This document shows, one piece after another, positions 34,499 through 43,488 of a stretch of DNA of 64,000 bases. Origin of the DNA: Deltaproteobacteria bacterium. Lineage in GTDB: Bacteria > Desulfobacterota > Desulfobacteria > Desulfobacterales > Desulfosarcinaceae. Made by a program: the position numbers and the translations under genes. Where the stretch lies: NCBI GenBank assembly GCA_021824175.1, contig JAKALP010000017.1, forward strand, positions 45,660 to 109,659, read 5' to 3'. The notes under the pieces were generated by a model, which searched no databases, was not told where the DNA came from, and worked only from the letters and a program-made list of their open reading frames with translations. Positions within the stretch are counted from its first letter, which is position 1; each line of letters begins with the position of its first letter.

Positions 34499-36178
34499 AT
34501 GACCAAAGCGCTCAACCCGTATAGCTCGCGCATCACGGCTCCCAAATCCCAAGGCGCCTCCCAGGCCATGCTCTATGCCGTGGGCTTGACTGAAGCGGAC
34601 ATGAACAAACCCCAGGTGGGGATCGCCAGTGTCTGGTACGAGGGCAATCCCTGCAACATGCACCTCAATGATTTGGCGGCCCAGGTCAAAGCCGGGGTGA
34701 CGGGCGCTGGTCTGGTGGGGTTGCGGTTCAATACTATCGGCGTCAGCGACGGGATTTCCATGGGCACCGAAGGCATGAGCTATTCGCTCCAATCCCGCGA
34801 TCTGATCGCCGACTCCATTGAAACCGTCATGCGCGCCCAGTGGTATGACGCCAACATCAGCCTTCCGGGTTGCGACAAGAACATGCCAGGATGTCTGATG
34901 GCCATGGGCCGCCTCAATCGCCCCTCGCTGATGGTCTACGGCGGCACCATAAAGGCTGGCAATCATGAAGGCCATAAGCTGGATGTGGTTTCGGCGTTCC
35001 AAAGCTATGGTGAGTACCTGGCCGGCACTATCGACGAAACCCAGCGCCAAGCCATCGTGCGCCACAGTTGCCCAGGGGCCGGAGCCTGCGGCGGCATGTA
35101 CACGGCCAACACCATGGCCTCGGCCATCGAAGCCATGGGCATGTCGCTGCCTTACAGCGCCAGCGCGCCGGCCGAATCGGCCGAGAAGAAAGCCGAGTGC
35201 CGCCGGGCCGGACAAGTAATCCGGCGGCTGATCGAAAAAGATATCAAGCCCAGGGACATCATGACGGTCAAAGCCTTTGAAAACGCACTGGTGGTCATCA
35301 CGGCCCTCGGCGGTTCAACCAATGCCGTTCTGCACTTGATTGCCATGGCCAGGGCCGTGGAGGTGCCGCTGAGTATCGATGATTTTCAGCGCATCAGCGA
35401 CCAGGTGCCGCTATTGGCCGACATGAAACCCAGCGGCACAAATGTCCAGGAGGACCTGCACCGTATCGGCGGCATTCCGGCCTTGATGCGCTATTTGCTG
35501 GAAAACAATATGCTGCATGGCGACTGCCTGACGGTCACCGGCCGCACGGTGGCTGAAAATCTGGCGGATATCCAGCCTTTAAGCGAAGGACAGCGCATCA
35601 TCCGGCCGTTGAGCGACCCAGTGCATCCCAGGGGCCATATCCGGATTTTGCGCGGCAATCTGGCGCCCGAAGGAGCCGTGGCCAAAATCACGGGCAAGGA
35701 GGGTGTGGCCTTTACCGGCTCCGCCAAGGTATTTGATTCCGAGGAGCAGATGCTGTCCGCGCTTGAAGCCAAGCAAATTCACAAGGGCGATGTCATCATC
35801 ATCCGCTATGAGGGGCCCAAGGGCGGACCCGGTATGCCCGAAATGCTCACCCCCACCTCGGCCATCATGGGCGCAGGTCTGGGGCAAGATGTGGCCCTGC
35901 TCACCGACGGCCGATTCTCGGGCGGCTCCCACGGCTTTATCGTGGGCCACATCACGCCCGAAGCTCAGGAAGGCGGCCCCATTGCGCTGGTGGAAGATGG
36001 TGACATCATCACCATCGATGCCGAAGCCAACAGCCTGACCTTGGAAGTGGGCGTAGAAGAGCTGGCGGCCCGCCGCAAAACTTGGACTCCGCCGCCGTAT
36101 AAGGCCACGCGGGGCACGCTTTATAAATACATCAAAAATGTGAAACCCGCGTCCGAAGGCTGTGTGACGGATGAGTAG
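34499..36178 (+). CDS. ilvD: Dihydroxy-acid dehydratase
   Basis: This 559-aa enzyme carries the two signatures of the family: [16 protein letters not shown] near residue 121 and [26 protein letters not shown] near residue 190, whose cysteines bind the Fe-S cluster. It dehydrates dihydroxy acids in valine, leucine and isoleucine synthesis. AAAGGAG lies 8 nt before the ATG. Length and C-terminal region ([17 protein letters not shown]) are normal. No other ilv genes adjoin it. Confidence 0.97.
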   Translation: MTKALNPYSSRITAPKSQGASQAMLYAVGLTEADMNKPQVGIASVWYEGNPCNMHLNDLAAQVKAGVTGAGLVGLRFNTIGVSDGISMGTEGMSYSLQSRDLIADSIETVMRAQWYDANISLPGCDKNMPGCLMAMGRLNRPSLMVYGGTIKAGNHEGHKLDVVSAFQSYGEYLAGTIDETQRQAIVRHSCPGAGACGGMYTANTMASAIEAMGMSLPYSASAPAESAEKKAECRRAGQVIRRLIEKDIKPRDIMTVKAFENALVVITALGGSTNAVLHLIAMARAVEVPLSIDDFQRISDQVPLLADMKPSGTNVQEDLHRIGGIPALMRYLLENNMLHGDCLTVTGRTVAENLADIQPLSEGQRIIRPLSDPVHPRGHIRILRGNLAPEGAVAKITGKEGVAFTGSAKVFDSEEQMLSALEAKQIHKGDVIIIRYEGPKGGPGMPEMLTPTSAIMGAGLGQDVALLTDGRFSGGSHGFIVGHITPEAQEGGPIALVEDGDIITIDAEANSLTLEVGVEELAARRKTWTPPPYKATRGTLYKYIKNVKPASEGCVTDE

Positions 36179-36188
36179 GTAGGTTGAA

Positions 36189-36346
36189 GCGGCGATATTG
36201 GGGCCGCAACTTTTGGTCTAAGGGCTATTGTGTGAGCACCATCGGACTCGACGAAGAGAAGATCGGAAAATAAGTCAGGTGGCAGCTGCGCAATGATCAA
36301 AAACACGAGCAGCAACAACTTTGGTTATAAGGACCCTTTTAGGGTC
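36189..36346. terminator. Possible bidirectional termination region between ilvD and the response regulator
   Basis: Two small hairpins lie in the 231-bp convergent gap. GCGGC (36189-36193) pairs with GCCGC (36203-36207) before TTTT. GACCCT (36332-36337) pairs with AGGGTC (36341-36346) around TTT. Both are short. Confidence 0.35.
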
Positions 36347-36409
36347 ACATCAAGCCACTTCTTTTGGGGTGGTTGTTGACTCCAAACTCCTGATGCACCC
36401 CCCCACTTT

Positions 36410-37783
36410 TCAAGACAGTCCGTACTCCTCCAGTTTCCGCCGCAATGTGTTCAGCCCGATCCCCAGCGCCTTGGCGGTCTGGGATTTGTTTTGATCCAGT
36501 TGTTGGTAGAGGGCCAGGATGTGCTCTTTCTCCACTTCGGCCAGGGGTCGGACGGCCTTTACGCTGTTCGGGGCTGGGACCGACAGGACTTTTTTGGGCA
36601 AGGCGCGGAAAAGTTCGGACAGGTGGACCACTTCGATGGTCTTGCCCTGGGCCAGGTTGGCGGCGGTTTGAATCACGGATTTGAGCTCGCGCACATTGCC
36701 AGGCCAGTTGTAGGCCGTCAATCGTTCCAGTACCGCCTGGCTCAGGCGGGTCCCACTGCTTTCGCCGCTGGCATATTTGGAAACAAACAGCTCCGCCAGC
36801 AGGGGGATATCCTCCTGGCGTTCGCGCAGGGGGGGCAGGTGCAGCCAGCCGCCCCGGATGCGGTAGTAAAGATCCTTGCGAAACGCCTTGCGGCTGATCA
36901 TGCGATCCAGGTCTTCATTGGTGGCGGCGATGAAGCGCAGGTCCACCTTGACCCGTTCGGTGGAGCCCACCCTGGAAAACTCTCCTTCCTGTAAGACGCG
37001 CAACAACTTGCCCTGCAGTTCAAGGGGCAGGTCGCCAATTTCATCCAAAAAGAGCGTGCCTTTGTGGGTGTGCTCCAGAAAACCGGTGCGTGCGGCCGCT
37101 GCGCCGGTAAAAGCGCCGCGGGTGTGGCCGAAGAATTCGGCTTCAAAAAGGGTGGCTGACACCGAAGCCATGTTGATGGGTGTAAAGGCAAAACGCGCCC
37201 GAGGACTGGCATTGTGGATGGCCCAGGCCAGCAGCTCCTTGCCCGTACCGCTTTCGCCGGTGATCAGAATGGGCACGTTGCTGGCCGCGTGCAGTTCGGC
37301 CTCTTTGAGAAGCCGGCGCATGGCCGGGGATTGGGTGACGATGGGGGCAAAGGGTGCCGGGTTGTTCAGCTCGGTCTGGGTCTGGCCCTTTTCCAGATCC
37401 AGGATATCCAGCAAGCGCTTGCGTTCCAGGGCGCGGGGCAGGGTCAAGGCCAGCACGTCCTTGGCCACGGGCTTGACCAAATAATCGTAAGCCCCGCGGC
37501 GCAGACACTCCACGGCCGTGCGCGCCTCGTTGATGGCCGTGACCATGATGCACTCGGTGCCGGGGCTGGTGTTCTTGATATGTTCCAGCAGGGCCATGCC
37601 GTCCATGTCGGGCATGGTCATGTCGATGAGGGCCAGATCAAAGATCTCACCTTTTTCAAAGGCTTTGGCCGCCTCCAACGATTGATCCACCAGGCGCAGA
37701 TGATCATAGCCCAGGTCGCGCAGCTTGCCGGCCAGCAGTTCAAGGTAGTCCCGGTCGTCGTCGATGAGGATGATCTTATTCAT
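36410..37783 (-). CDS. Sigma54-dependent response regulator, NtrC-type
   Basis: This 457-aa regulator has a receiver domain (IILIDDDRDYLEL, phosphoacceptor in LALIDMTMPDMDG) at residues 1-120. The AAA+ domain contains Walker A GESGTGKELLAW and the sigma54-contact loop RGAFTGA, then ELQGKLLRVLQEGEFSRVGS. A Fis-type helix-turn-helix ends it (NKSQTAKALGIGLNTLRRKLEEYGLS). It should activate sigma54 promoters when phosphorylated. It is divergent from hdrA, whose upstream region carries a matching -24/-12 promoter, so the hdrA-mvhD-metVF operon is its most likely target. A cognate kinase is not adjacent. Confidence 0.93.
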   Translation of the reverse strand: MNKIILIDDDRDYLELLAGKLRDLGYDHLRLVDQSLEAAKAFEKGEIFDLALIDMTMPDMDGMALLEHIKNTSPGTECIMVTAINEARTAVECLRRGAYDYLVKPVAKDVLALTLPRALERKRLLDILDLEKGQTQTELNNPAPFAPIVTQSPAMRRLLKEAELHAASNVPILITGESGTGKELLAWAIHNASPRARFAFTPINMASVSATLFEAEFFGHTRGAFTGAAAARTGFLEHTHKGTLFLDEIGDLPLELQGKLLRVLQEGEFSRVGSTERVKVDLRFIAATNEDLDRMISRKAFRKDLYYRIRGGWLHLPPLRERQEDIPLLAELFVSKYASGESSGTRLSQAVLERLTAYNWPGNVRELKSVIQTAANLAQGKTIEVVHLSELFRALPKKVLSVPAPNSVKAVRPLAEVEKEHILALYQQLDQNKSQTAKALGIGLNTLRRKLEEYGLS

Positions 37784-37896
37784 GGGTTTGTTGATTCGGT
37801 ATTGGTTGATTCGTCGATTTGTTTGAGAACGTGCTCACAACCCTGTGAGTCTCTTGGCCGTATTCCACCGCACAACCGGTTGACGTCAAATCGATC

Positions 37897-38110
37897 TCCC
37901 ATTTTGGATTTGCCCGATCAAAATACTCCAAATTGGCATACATCATTCTAATACCCAGATATCAAAGCATTAATCAACAACAATGTTCCATTTTGGCGTA
38001 GTTGCCCCCTCCCTCCCCTATCAAAACGCAATTTCATACTTTTTTGGTAAATATATAACAGCATGAAATGTTAGATCAAATTAAAATTTGGCCTTGCATT
38101 CCATTTTGGC
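37897..38110. promoter_or_regulatory. Repeated TCCATTTTGG-type upstream sites (candidate activator sites)
   Basis: TCCCATTTTGG (37897-37907), TTCCATTTTGGC (37986-37997) and TTCCATTTTGGC again (38099-38110, its end overlapping the promoter) recur in the intergenic region, with a related CTCCAAATTGGCATAC at about 37927. The identical 12-mers are 113 bp apart. Their placement upstream of a sigma54 promoter suggests binding sites for the divergent NtrC-type activator. Confidence 0.45.
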
Positions 38111-38122
38111 ATACCTATTGCT
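38107..38122 (+). promoter_or_regulatory. Sigma54 (-24/-12) promoter of the hdrA operon
   Basis: TGGCAT (38107-38112) and TTGCT (38118-38122) match the TGGCAC-N5-TTGCW consensus with the required 10-bp spacing between the GG and GC elements. The transcription start would be near 38134, 120 bp before the chosen hdrA start. Together with the upstream sites it explains the 470-bp gap. Confidence 0.7.
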
Positions 38123-38253
38123 CAACCAGACACCTTGCGGTGCGGACGCAGGGCGTCCCAGGAGATCCAGCCCAACGCGCCAGGACATTAATTGAACTTC
38201 CGCTTTGCGGATTGAAATTAGGCAACCACCCAAAAATTGGAATGAGGACCTCA

Positions 38254-41200
38254 ATGCAATCTGAAAACCGATCCGATGCGAAAAAAAGTGTGGTGGGCTC
38301 GGTCATGGTGGTGGGTGGCGGCATTGCCGGCATCCAGGCATCATTAGACCTGGCCGATTCCGGGTACCTGGTTCACATGGTGGAAGGCAAATCAGCCATT
38401 GGCGGCGTCATGGCCCAACTGGACAAGACCTTTCCCACCAATGACTGCTCCATGTGCGTGATTTCGCCCAAGCTGGTGGAAGCGGGCCGGCATTTGAATA
38501 TCGATCTGCACACCACCAGCGAGGTGGAAAAGATCGAGGGCGAGGCCGGCAACTTCAAGGTCACCTTGCTGCAGCGGCCGCGCTATATTGAACTGGACAA
38601 GTGCACGGCCTGCGGCGAGTGCGCCAAGGTGTGCCCCATCAGCGTGCCCAACACCTTTGACGAGGGGCTGCGCGAGCGCAAGGCGGCCTTCAAGCTCTAT
38701 CCCCAGGGCATGCCCAGCGCCTATGCCATTGAAAAGCGCGGCACCGCGCCCTGCAAGGCCACCTGTCCGGCCCATGTGAGCATCCAGGGCTACATCGCCC
38801 TGATCAATGACGGCCGTTACAAAGAGGCCCTCAAACTTTTCAAGCAGGATCACCCCTTCCCCGGCGTGTGCGGCCGTGTCTGCCATCACCCCTGCGAAGG
38901 CCAATGCACCCGCAACGATGTGGATCAGCCTCTGGCCATCCGCGAGTTGCACCGCTTCCTGGCTGACTATGAACGCCAGAGCGGCGAGACCTACATTCCC
39001 GAAATCAAGGAAGCCAAACGCGATGAAAAGATCGCCGTCATCGGCTCGGGTCCGGCCGGTCTGACCGCCGCCTACTACCTGGCCCTTAAGGGCTACGCGG
39101 TGACCATCTTTGAAAAATTGCCCGAGCCCGGCGGCATGATGCGCGTGGGTATTCCCGAATACCGGCTACCCCGCGACATTCTGGCGGCCGAGATCGACAT
39201 GATCCAGAAGATGGGCGTGCAGATCAAATGCAACGTGGCCTTTGGCAAAGATGTGACCCTGGAAAGCCTGAAAAAAGATGGCTTCAAAGCCTGCTTCATG
39301 GCCATTGGTCTGCACGGCGGCCGCAGACTGGGCGTGGAGAACGAAGACGCCGCGGGCGTGCTGCAGGGCGTGGATTTCCTGCGCGACGCCGCCATGGGAA
39401 AAGAAGTAAAGATCGGCGACGATGTGATCGTGGTGGGCGGCGGCAACGTGGCCATTGACGTGGCCCTGACCGCCAAACGCAAGGGTGCCAAGAAGGTGAC
39501 CCTGATCTGCCTGGAAAAACGCGAAGAGATGCCGGCCTGGCAACACGAGATCGAGGAAGCATTGGAAGGCGGCATCGAGATCGTCAACAGCTTCGGTCCC
39601 AAAGCGTTCTTCATCGACAAGAAGAAAAAGGTGTCGGGCATCGAATTCAAAACCTGCACGGCGGTCTTTGACGAGAACAAACGCTTTAACCCCAAATATG
39701 ACGACAATGCCTGCCAGCCCTTCTTCGGCGATACAGTCATCATCGCAATAGGCCAGAGCACGGACATCACCGGCCTCAAAGAGCAGAACATCACCCTCTC
39801 CCGGCCCGGCGGGTTGCAGGCCGATCCTGTGACGTTGCAGACCCCCATTGACTGGGTCTTTGCCGGCGGCGACGCCTTCTACGGTCCCAAGTCCGTGGTG
39901 GATGCCGTGGCCTGCGGCAAAGAGGCGGCCGAAAGTATTCACCGCTTTGTCAACGGCCTGGATCTCAAGGAAGGCCGGGAGAAGAAGTGGGAGTATGTCA
40001 AACCCGAGACCGCCAGGGAAGCAAAGAAGCGCCGCGTCAAAGTGCGCTGTCTCGATCCCGAAGCCAGGGAGTGCAACTTCCTGGAAGTCTCCTTTGGCTA
40101 CAATCAAGATGAAGCCAAAGCCGAGGCTGACCGCTGCTTGAAGTGCGGTATCTGCTCGGAATGCTACCAGTGCGTGGAGGCCTGTCTCGCCAAAGCGGTC
40201 AACCACAACATGCAGCCCAAGCGCACGGTGGTGGAGGTGGGCTCGGTCATTCTGGCGCCCGGCTTTACTCCCTATGACCCCAGCAAGCATGAATACTACG
40301 CCTATGCCAATCACCCCAACGTGGTGACGGCCCTGGAGTTCGAACGTATTCTCTCGGCTTCCGGTCCATTCCAGGGCCACTTGATCCGGCCCTCGGACCA
40401 CAAGGAGCCGGCCAAGATCGCCTGGTTGCAGTGCATCGGCTCGCGCGACATCAACAAGTGCGATCACTCCTACTGCTCGGCCGTGTGCTGCATGTACGCC
40501 GCCAAGCAGACCGTCATCGCCAAGGAGCACAGCAAGAACGGCCTGGACACGGCCGTCTTCTTCATGGATATGCGCACCTACGGCAAGGAGTTCGAGCGCT
40601 ACTACCGGCGCTGCGAAAATGAAAAGGGCGTGCGTTTCGTGCGCTCCCGCGTGCACACCATCGACCCCATGCCCGGCGATGACCTGCGCCTGCGCTACGC
40701 CAACAACGAAGGCGAAATCGTGGAAGAACTTTTTGACATGGTAGTACTTTCAGTGGGTCTCGCGCCCAATGAGGCGGCCGTGACGCTGGCCAACACCATG
40801 GGCGTGGCGCTCAACCGCCACAAGTTCGCCAAGACCAGCGATCTGGCGCCCGTGGCCACCAACCGCGAAGGCATTTACGTGTGCGGCGTGTTCCAGGGCC
40901 CCAAGGACATTCCCCAATCGGTCATGGAAGCCTCGGCCGCCTCGGCCGCGGCGGCCAAGAATCTGGCCGCGGCCCGCGGCACCCTGATCCGCGCCAAGCA
41001 ACTGCCGCCGGAAGTAGATGTGACCGGCCAGGTGCCCCGCGTGGGCGTGTTTGTGTGCAACTGCGGCATCAACATCGGCGGCGTGGCTGATGTACCGGCC
41101 GTGCGCGAATACGCCAAGAGCCTGCCGCACGTGGTGCATGTGGAAGACAATCTCTTCACCTGCTCCCAGGACACCCAGGATAAGATGAAAACGGTCATTC

Positions 41201-42717
41201 AGGAAAAGGGCATCAACCGCGTGGTGGTGGCCTCCTGCTCGCCGCGCACCCATGAGCCCCTTTTCCAGGAGACCATCCGTGAGGCCGGCTTGAACAAATA
41301 CTTGTTTGAGATGGCCAATATCCGCGACCAGAACACCTGGGTGCACATGAACAATCCCCAGAAGGCCACGGAAAAGGCCAAGGACCTGGTGCGCATGGCC
41401 GTGGCCAAGGCCGCATACATCGAGCCCCTGCATCAGATCAGCCTGGAAGTCAAACGGGCCGGCCTGGTGATCGGCGGCGGCGTGGCCGGCATGGAAGCGG
41501 CCCTGGGCTTGGCCGATCAAGGCTTCCCCACCCATCTGGTGGAGCGCTCCGATCATCTGGGCGGCAACGCCCTGTGGCTGCGGGCCACCTGGCAGGGCGA
41601 AAAAGTCGCGCCCTATGTGGAGAATTTGATCCAACGGATCTCCACCCATCCCCACATCAAACTCCATCTCAACGCCGAAGTGATTGAAACCGCGGGCATC
41701 CTGGGCAACTTCACCAGCACCATCGGTATCGGCGGCGAGACCATGACCACCGTGGCCGTGGAACATGGCGTCACCGTGCTGGCCACGGGCGGCAAGGAGT
41801 ATGTGCCCACCGAGTACGAGTATGGCAAGCATCCCAATATCCTGACCCACAAGCAGATGGATGAGGCCATGACCGCCGGCGACCAACGTATTGCCGCCGC
41901 CGACACGGCCGTTTTCATCCAGTGCGTGGGCTCGCGCACGGATGAGCGGCCATCATGCTCCCGCATCTGCTGCACCCACAGCGTCAAATCGGCCATTGCC
42001 TTGAAGGAGCAGAAGCCGGAGATGAATATCTTCGTGCTCTACCGCGACATCCGCACCTATGGCTTCCGCGAAGATCTCTACCGCAAGGCCAGAGAATTGG
42101 GCGTGATCTTTATTCGCTTTGATTTGGAAGCAGCGCCCCAGGTGGTGGTCGACAACGGCCGGCTCAGTGTCACGGTCAAGGATCACATCCTGGGTCGTCC
42201 CATCGAACTCTGCCCGGATCTGCTGGTGCTGGCCACGGCCGTGCTGCCCAATGAAAACAAGGATGTGTTCGAACTGTTCAAGGTGCCCATCAATGCCGAA
42301 GGCTTCTTGGTGGAAGCCCATGCCAAGCTGCGGCCCGTAGATTTTGCCTCCGAAGGCATCTTCATGGCGGGCCTGGCCCATTACCCCAAATCCATTGATG
42401 AGACCATTGCCCAGGCCCAGGCGGCGGTATCCCGCGCTTCCACTATCCTGAGCAAGGACAACATCTGGGTAGGCGGCGTGACGGCCATCGTCAATCCGGA
42501 TCGCTGCGCGGTGTGCTTGACCTGCGTGCGCACCTGCCCCTACCATGTGCCCTACATCGGCAGCGAGGGCCATGCGGTCATCGATGCCGCCGGCTGCCAC
42601 GGCTGCGGCTGCTGCGTGGCCGAGTGTCCGGGCAAGGCCATTACGTTGAAGCATTTCACCGACGAGCAGTTGATCGCGAAGACTTCGGCGTTGTTTGCGG
42701 AGTGTGTGGCGAAGTAA
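38254..42717 (+). CDS. hdrA: Giant HdrA-like flavo-iron-sulfur protein with inserted GltD/NfnB-like module
   Basis: This is about 1487 aa. Order: an HdrA FAD domain (GGGIAGIQ at 21) with TNDCSMCVISPKL and a ferredoxin-like CTACGECAKVC (117-127). A GltD-type module follows with its own Cys set (CKATC, CGRVC, CEGQC, about 167-218), GSGPAG near 265 and the NAD(P)-site VVGGGNVAID. The rest of HdrA has CLKCGICSECYQC and VFVCNCGINIGG. A second HdrA FAD domain (GGGVAGME near 1073) is followed by two [4Fe-4S] motifs CAVCLTCVRTC and CHGCGCCVAEC at about 1418-1459. HdrA bifurcates electrons at its flavin; the inserted module probably links it to NAD(P)H. ATG 38254 follows GAGG; upstream in-frame ATGs would lie before or inside the promoter. 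Confidence 0.88.
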   Translation: MQSENRSDAKKSVVGSVMVVGGGIAGIQASLDLADSGYLVHMVEGKSAIGGVMAQLDKTFPTNDCSMCVISPKLVEAGRHLNIDLHTTSEVEKIEGEAGNFKVTLLQRPRYIELDKCTACGECAKVCPISVPNTFDEGLRERKAAFKLYPQGMPSAYAIEKRGTAPCKATCPAHVSIQGYIALINDGRYKEALKLFKQDHPFPGVCGRVCHHPCEGQCTRNDVDQPLAIRELHRFLADYERQSGETYIPEIKEAKRDEKIAVIGSGPAGLTAAYYLALKGYAVTIFEKLPEPGGMMRVGIPEYRLPRDILAAEIDMIQKMGVQIKCNVAFGKDVTLESLKKDGFKACFMAIGLHGGRRLGVENEDAAGVLQGVDFLRDAAMGKEVKIGDDVIVVGGGNVAIDVALTAKRKGAKKVTLICLEKREEMPAWQHEIEEALEGGIEIVNSFGPKAFFIDKKKKVSGIEFKTCTAVFDENKRFNPKYDDNACQPFFGDTVIIAIGQSTDITGLKEQNITLSRPGGLQADPVTLQTPIDWVFAGGDAFYGPKSVVDAVACGKEAAESIHRFVNGLDLKEGREKKWEYVKPETAREAKKRRVKVRCLDPEARECNFLEVSFGYNQDEAKAEADRCLKCGICSECYQCVEACLAKAVNHNMQPKRTVVEVGSVILAPGFTPYDPSKHEYYAYANHPNVVTALEFERILSASGPFQGHLIRPSDHKEPAKIAWLQCIGSRDINKCDHSYCSAVCCMYAAKQTVIAKEHSKNGLDTAVFFMDMRTYGKEFERYYRRCENEKGVRFVRSRVHTIDPMPGDDLRLRYANNEGEIVEELFDMVVLSVGLAPNEAAVTLANTMGVALNRHKFAKTSDLAPVATNREGIYVCGVFQGPKDIPQSVMEASAASAAAAKNLAAARGTLIRAKQLPPEVDVTGQVPRVGVFVCNCGINIGGVADVPAVREYAKSLPHVVHVEDNLFTCSQDTQDKMKTVIQEKGINRVVVASCSPRTHEPLFQETIREAGLNKYLFEMANIRDQNTWVHMNNPQKATEKAKDLVRMAVAKAAYIEPLHQISLEVKRAGLVIGGGVAGMEAALGLADQGFPTHLVERSDHLGGNALWLRATWQGEKVAPYVENLIQRISTHPHIKLHLNAEVIETAGILGNFTSTIGIGGETMTTVAVEHGVTVLATGGKEYVPTEYEYGKHPNILTHKQMDEAMTAGDQRIAAADTAVFIQCVGSRTDERPSCSRICCTHSVKSAIALKEQKPEMNIFVLYRDIRTYGFREDLYRKARELGVIFIRFDLEAAPQVVVDNGRLSVTVKDHILGRPIELCPDLLVLATAVLPNENKDVFELFKVPINAEGFLVEAHAKLRPVDFASEGIFMAGLAHYPKSIDETIAQAQAAVSRASTILSKDNIWVGGVTAIVNPDRCAVCLTCVRTCPYHVPYIGSEGHAVIDAAGCHGCGCCVAECPGKAITLKHFTDEQLIAKTSALFAECVAK

Positions 42718-42726
42718 ACGTAAAAT

Positions 42727-42895
42727 CGTTAATGGTTGATTCGTTGATTCGGAAGAGTCAGAAGAAGATCAATCGGTCAACGAATCGACCGAATAGCGGT
42801 GGTTAATCGACAATAAAAATGCTTTCTTAATGAACGAAGAATCTTAAGACCCTGGACCCGAATCAACGAATAACCAATTAACGAATCAACGAAAA
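42727..42895. repeat. GTTGATTCG-word inverted repeat
   Basis: Left arm ATCGTTAATGGTTGATTCGT with one more GATTCGG unit (42727-42753). Right arm CCGAATCAACGAATAACCAA with AATCAACGA units (about 42860-42895). Related single arms lie at 37788-37815, 50956-50972 and 59950-60040. Confidence 0.55.
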
Positions 42896-42905
42896 AGGAG
42901 AGGCT

Positions 42906-43325
42906 ATGACAGCAACATTCGAACCCCAAATCGTCGCCTTTTGCTGCAAGTACTGCGCTTACGCGGCTGGCGATCTGGCGGGTTCCATGCGGCTCAATTA
43001 TCCGCCCAGCGTGAAAGTGATTCAGGTGCCCTGCACCGGCCGCGTGGATATTCTGCACCTGCTGCGGGCCATTGAAGACGGCGCGGACGCCGTCTACGTG
43101 GCTGGGTGACTGGAGGGTGAATGTCATTTCCTGGAAGGAAATCTTAAAACCCGCCGCAAAGTAGAGTATGTGAAACGCACGTTGAAAGAGATCGGCATGG
43201 AAGAAAAACGGGTGGAGATGTTCAATCTCTCCTCGGCCCAGGGACCGCGCTTTGCCGAGATTGCCACCGAGATGACCCAACGGGCCAAAGATATGGGGCC
43301 GAGCCCTTTGAATCCATGCAATTAA
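42906..43325 (+). CDS. mvhD: Selenocysteine-containing MvhD (methyl-viologen-reducing hydrogenase delta subunit)
   Basis: The reading frame is 139 aa when the TGA at 43107-43109 is read as selenocysteine. Upstream of it: IVAFCCKYCAYAAGDLAGSMRLNYPP and VPCTGRVDILHLLRAIEDGADAVYVAG. Immediately after: LEGECHFLEGNLKTRRKVEYVKRTL to the TAA at 43325. In MvhD the motif VAG(C/U)xxGxCHxxxGN binds a [2Fe-2S] cluster, and Sec replaces the first Cys in known selenoprotein members. MvhD passes electrons to HdrA. It follows hdrA and precedes metV, matching bifurcating methylene-THF reductase complexes. A plain stop-codon reading would cut the protein to 67 aa and lose the cluster. Confidence 0.9.
43107..43142 (+). 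promoter_or_regulatory. UGA selenocysteine codon with bacterial SECIS hairpin
   Basis: Just after TGA, ATTTCC (43126-43131) pairs perfectly with GGAAAT (43137-43142) around the loop TGGAA. The loop begins 23 nt after the TGA and has the GG typical of SelB-binding bacterial SECIS elements. The hairpin lies inside the coding sequence, as expected in bacteria. The selB, selA and selC genes are not in the window. Confidence 0.8.
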
Positions 43326-43329
43326 CACT

Positions 43330-43473
43330 GTTTTAAGTGTTAAGTTTTAAGTGAAGGAATGCTGACGACTAATACAGACAACAACGATTTAGCAGACCTG
43401 TTTTTAAATTCTTCGCTATCACGAGGCTACGAGCGAACGGGCCAACGGGCTCACGGGCAAACGGGCCAACGTA
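43330..43473. repeat. AT-rich half-arm and CGGGCCAA octamer array
   Basis: An AT-rich arm (TTTTAAGTGTTAAGTTTTAA, 43333-43352) is followed at 43437-43473 by octamer units ACGGGCCA, ACGGGCTC, ACGGGCAA, ACGGGCCA. Both families occur elsewhere as inverted pairs; here each is single-armed. They lie between mvhD and metV. Confidence 0.55.
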
Positions 43474-43488
43474 AAATTGAGGTGAATC

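Noticed and set aside
37986..38007. A second possible sigma54 promoter (TTGGCGTAGTTGCC)
   Set aside because: The GG-to-GC spacing is several bases too short for sigma54; it is better explained as a copy of the upstream activator word.
42906..43109. Reading mvhD as a truncated or frameshifted pseudogene
   Set aside because: The frame continues without a gap in the family motif, the TGA falls exactly on a known Sec/Cys position and a SECIS hairpin follows.
43107..43109. Additional in-frame TGA selenocysteine codons in other Cys-rich genes (hdrA, metV, trsS)
   Set aside because: All expected Cys positions in those genes are TGC or TGT codons and the frames are complete; only mvhD needs recoding.
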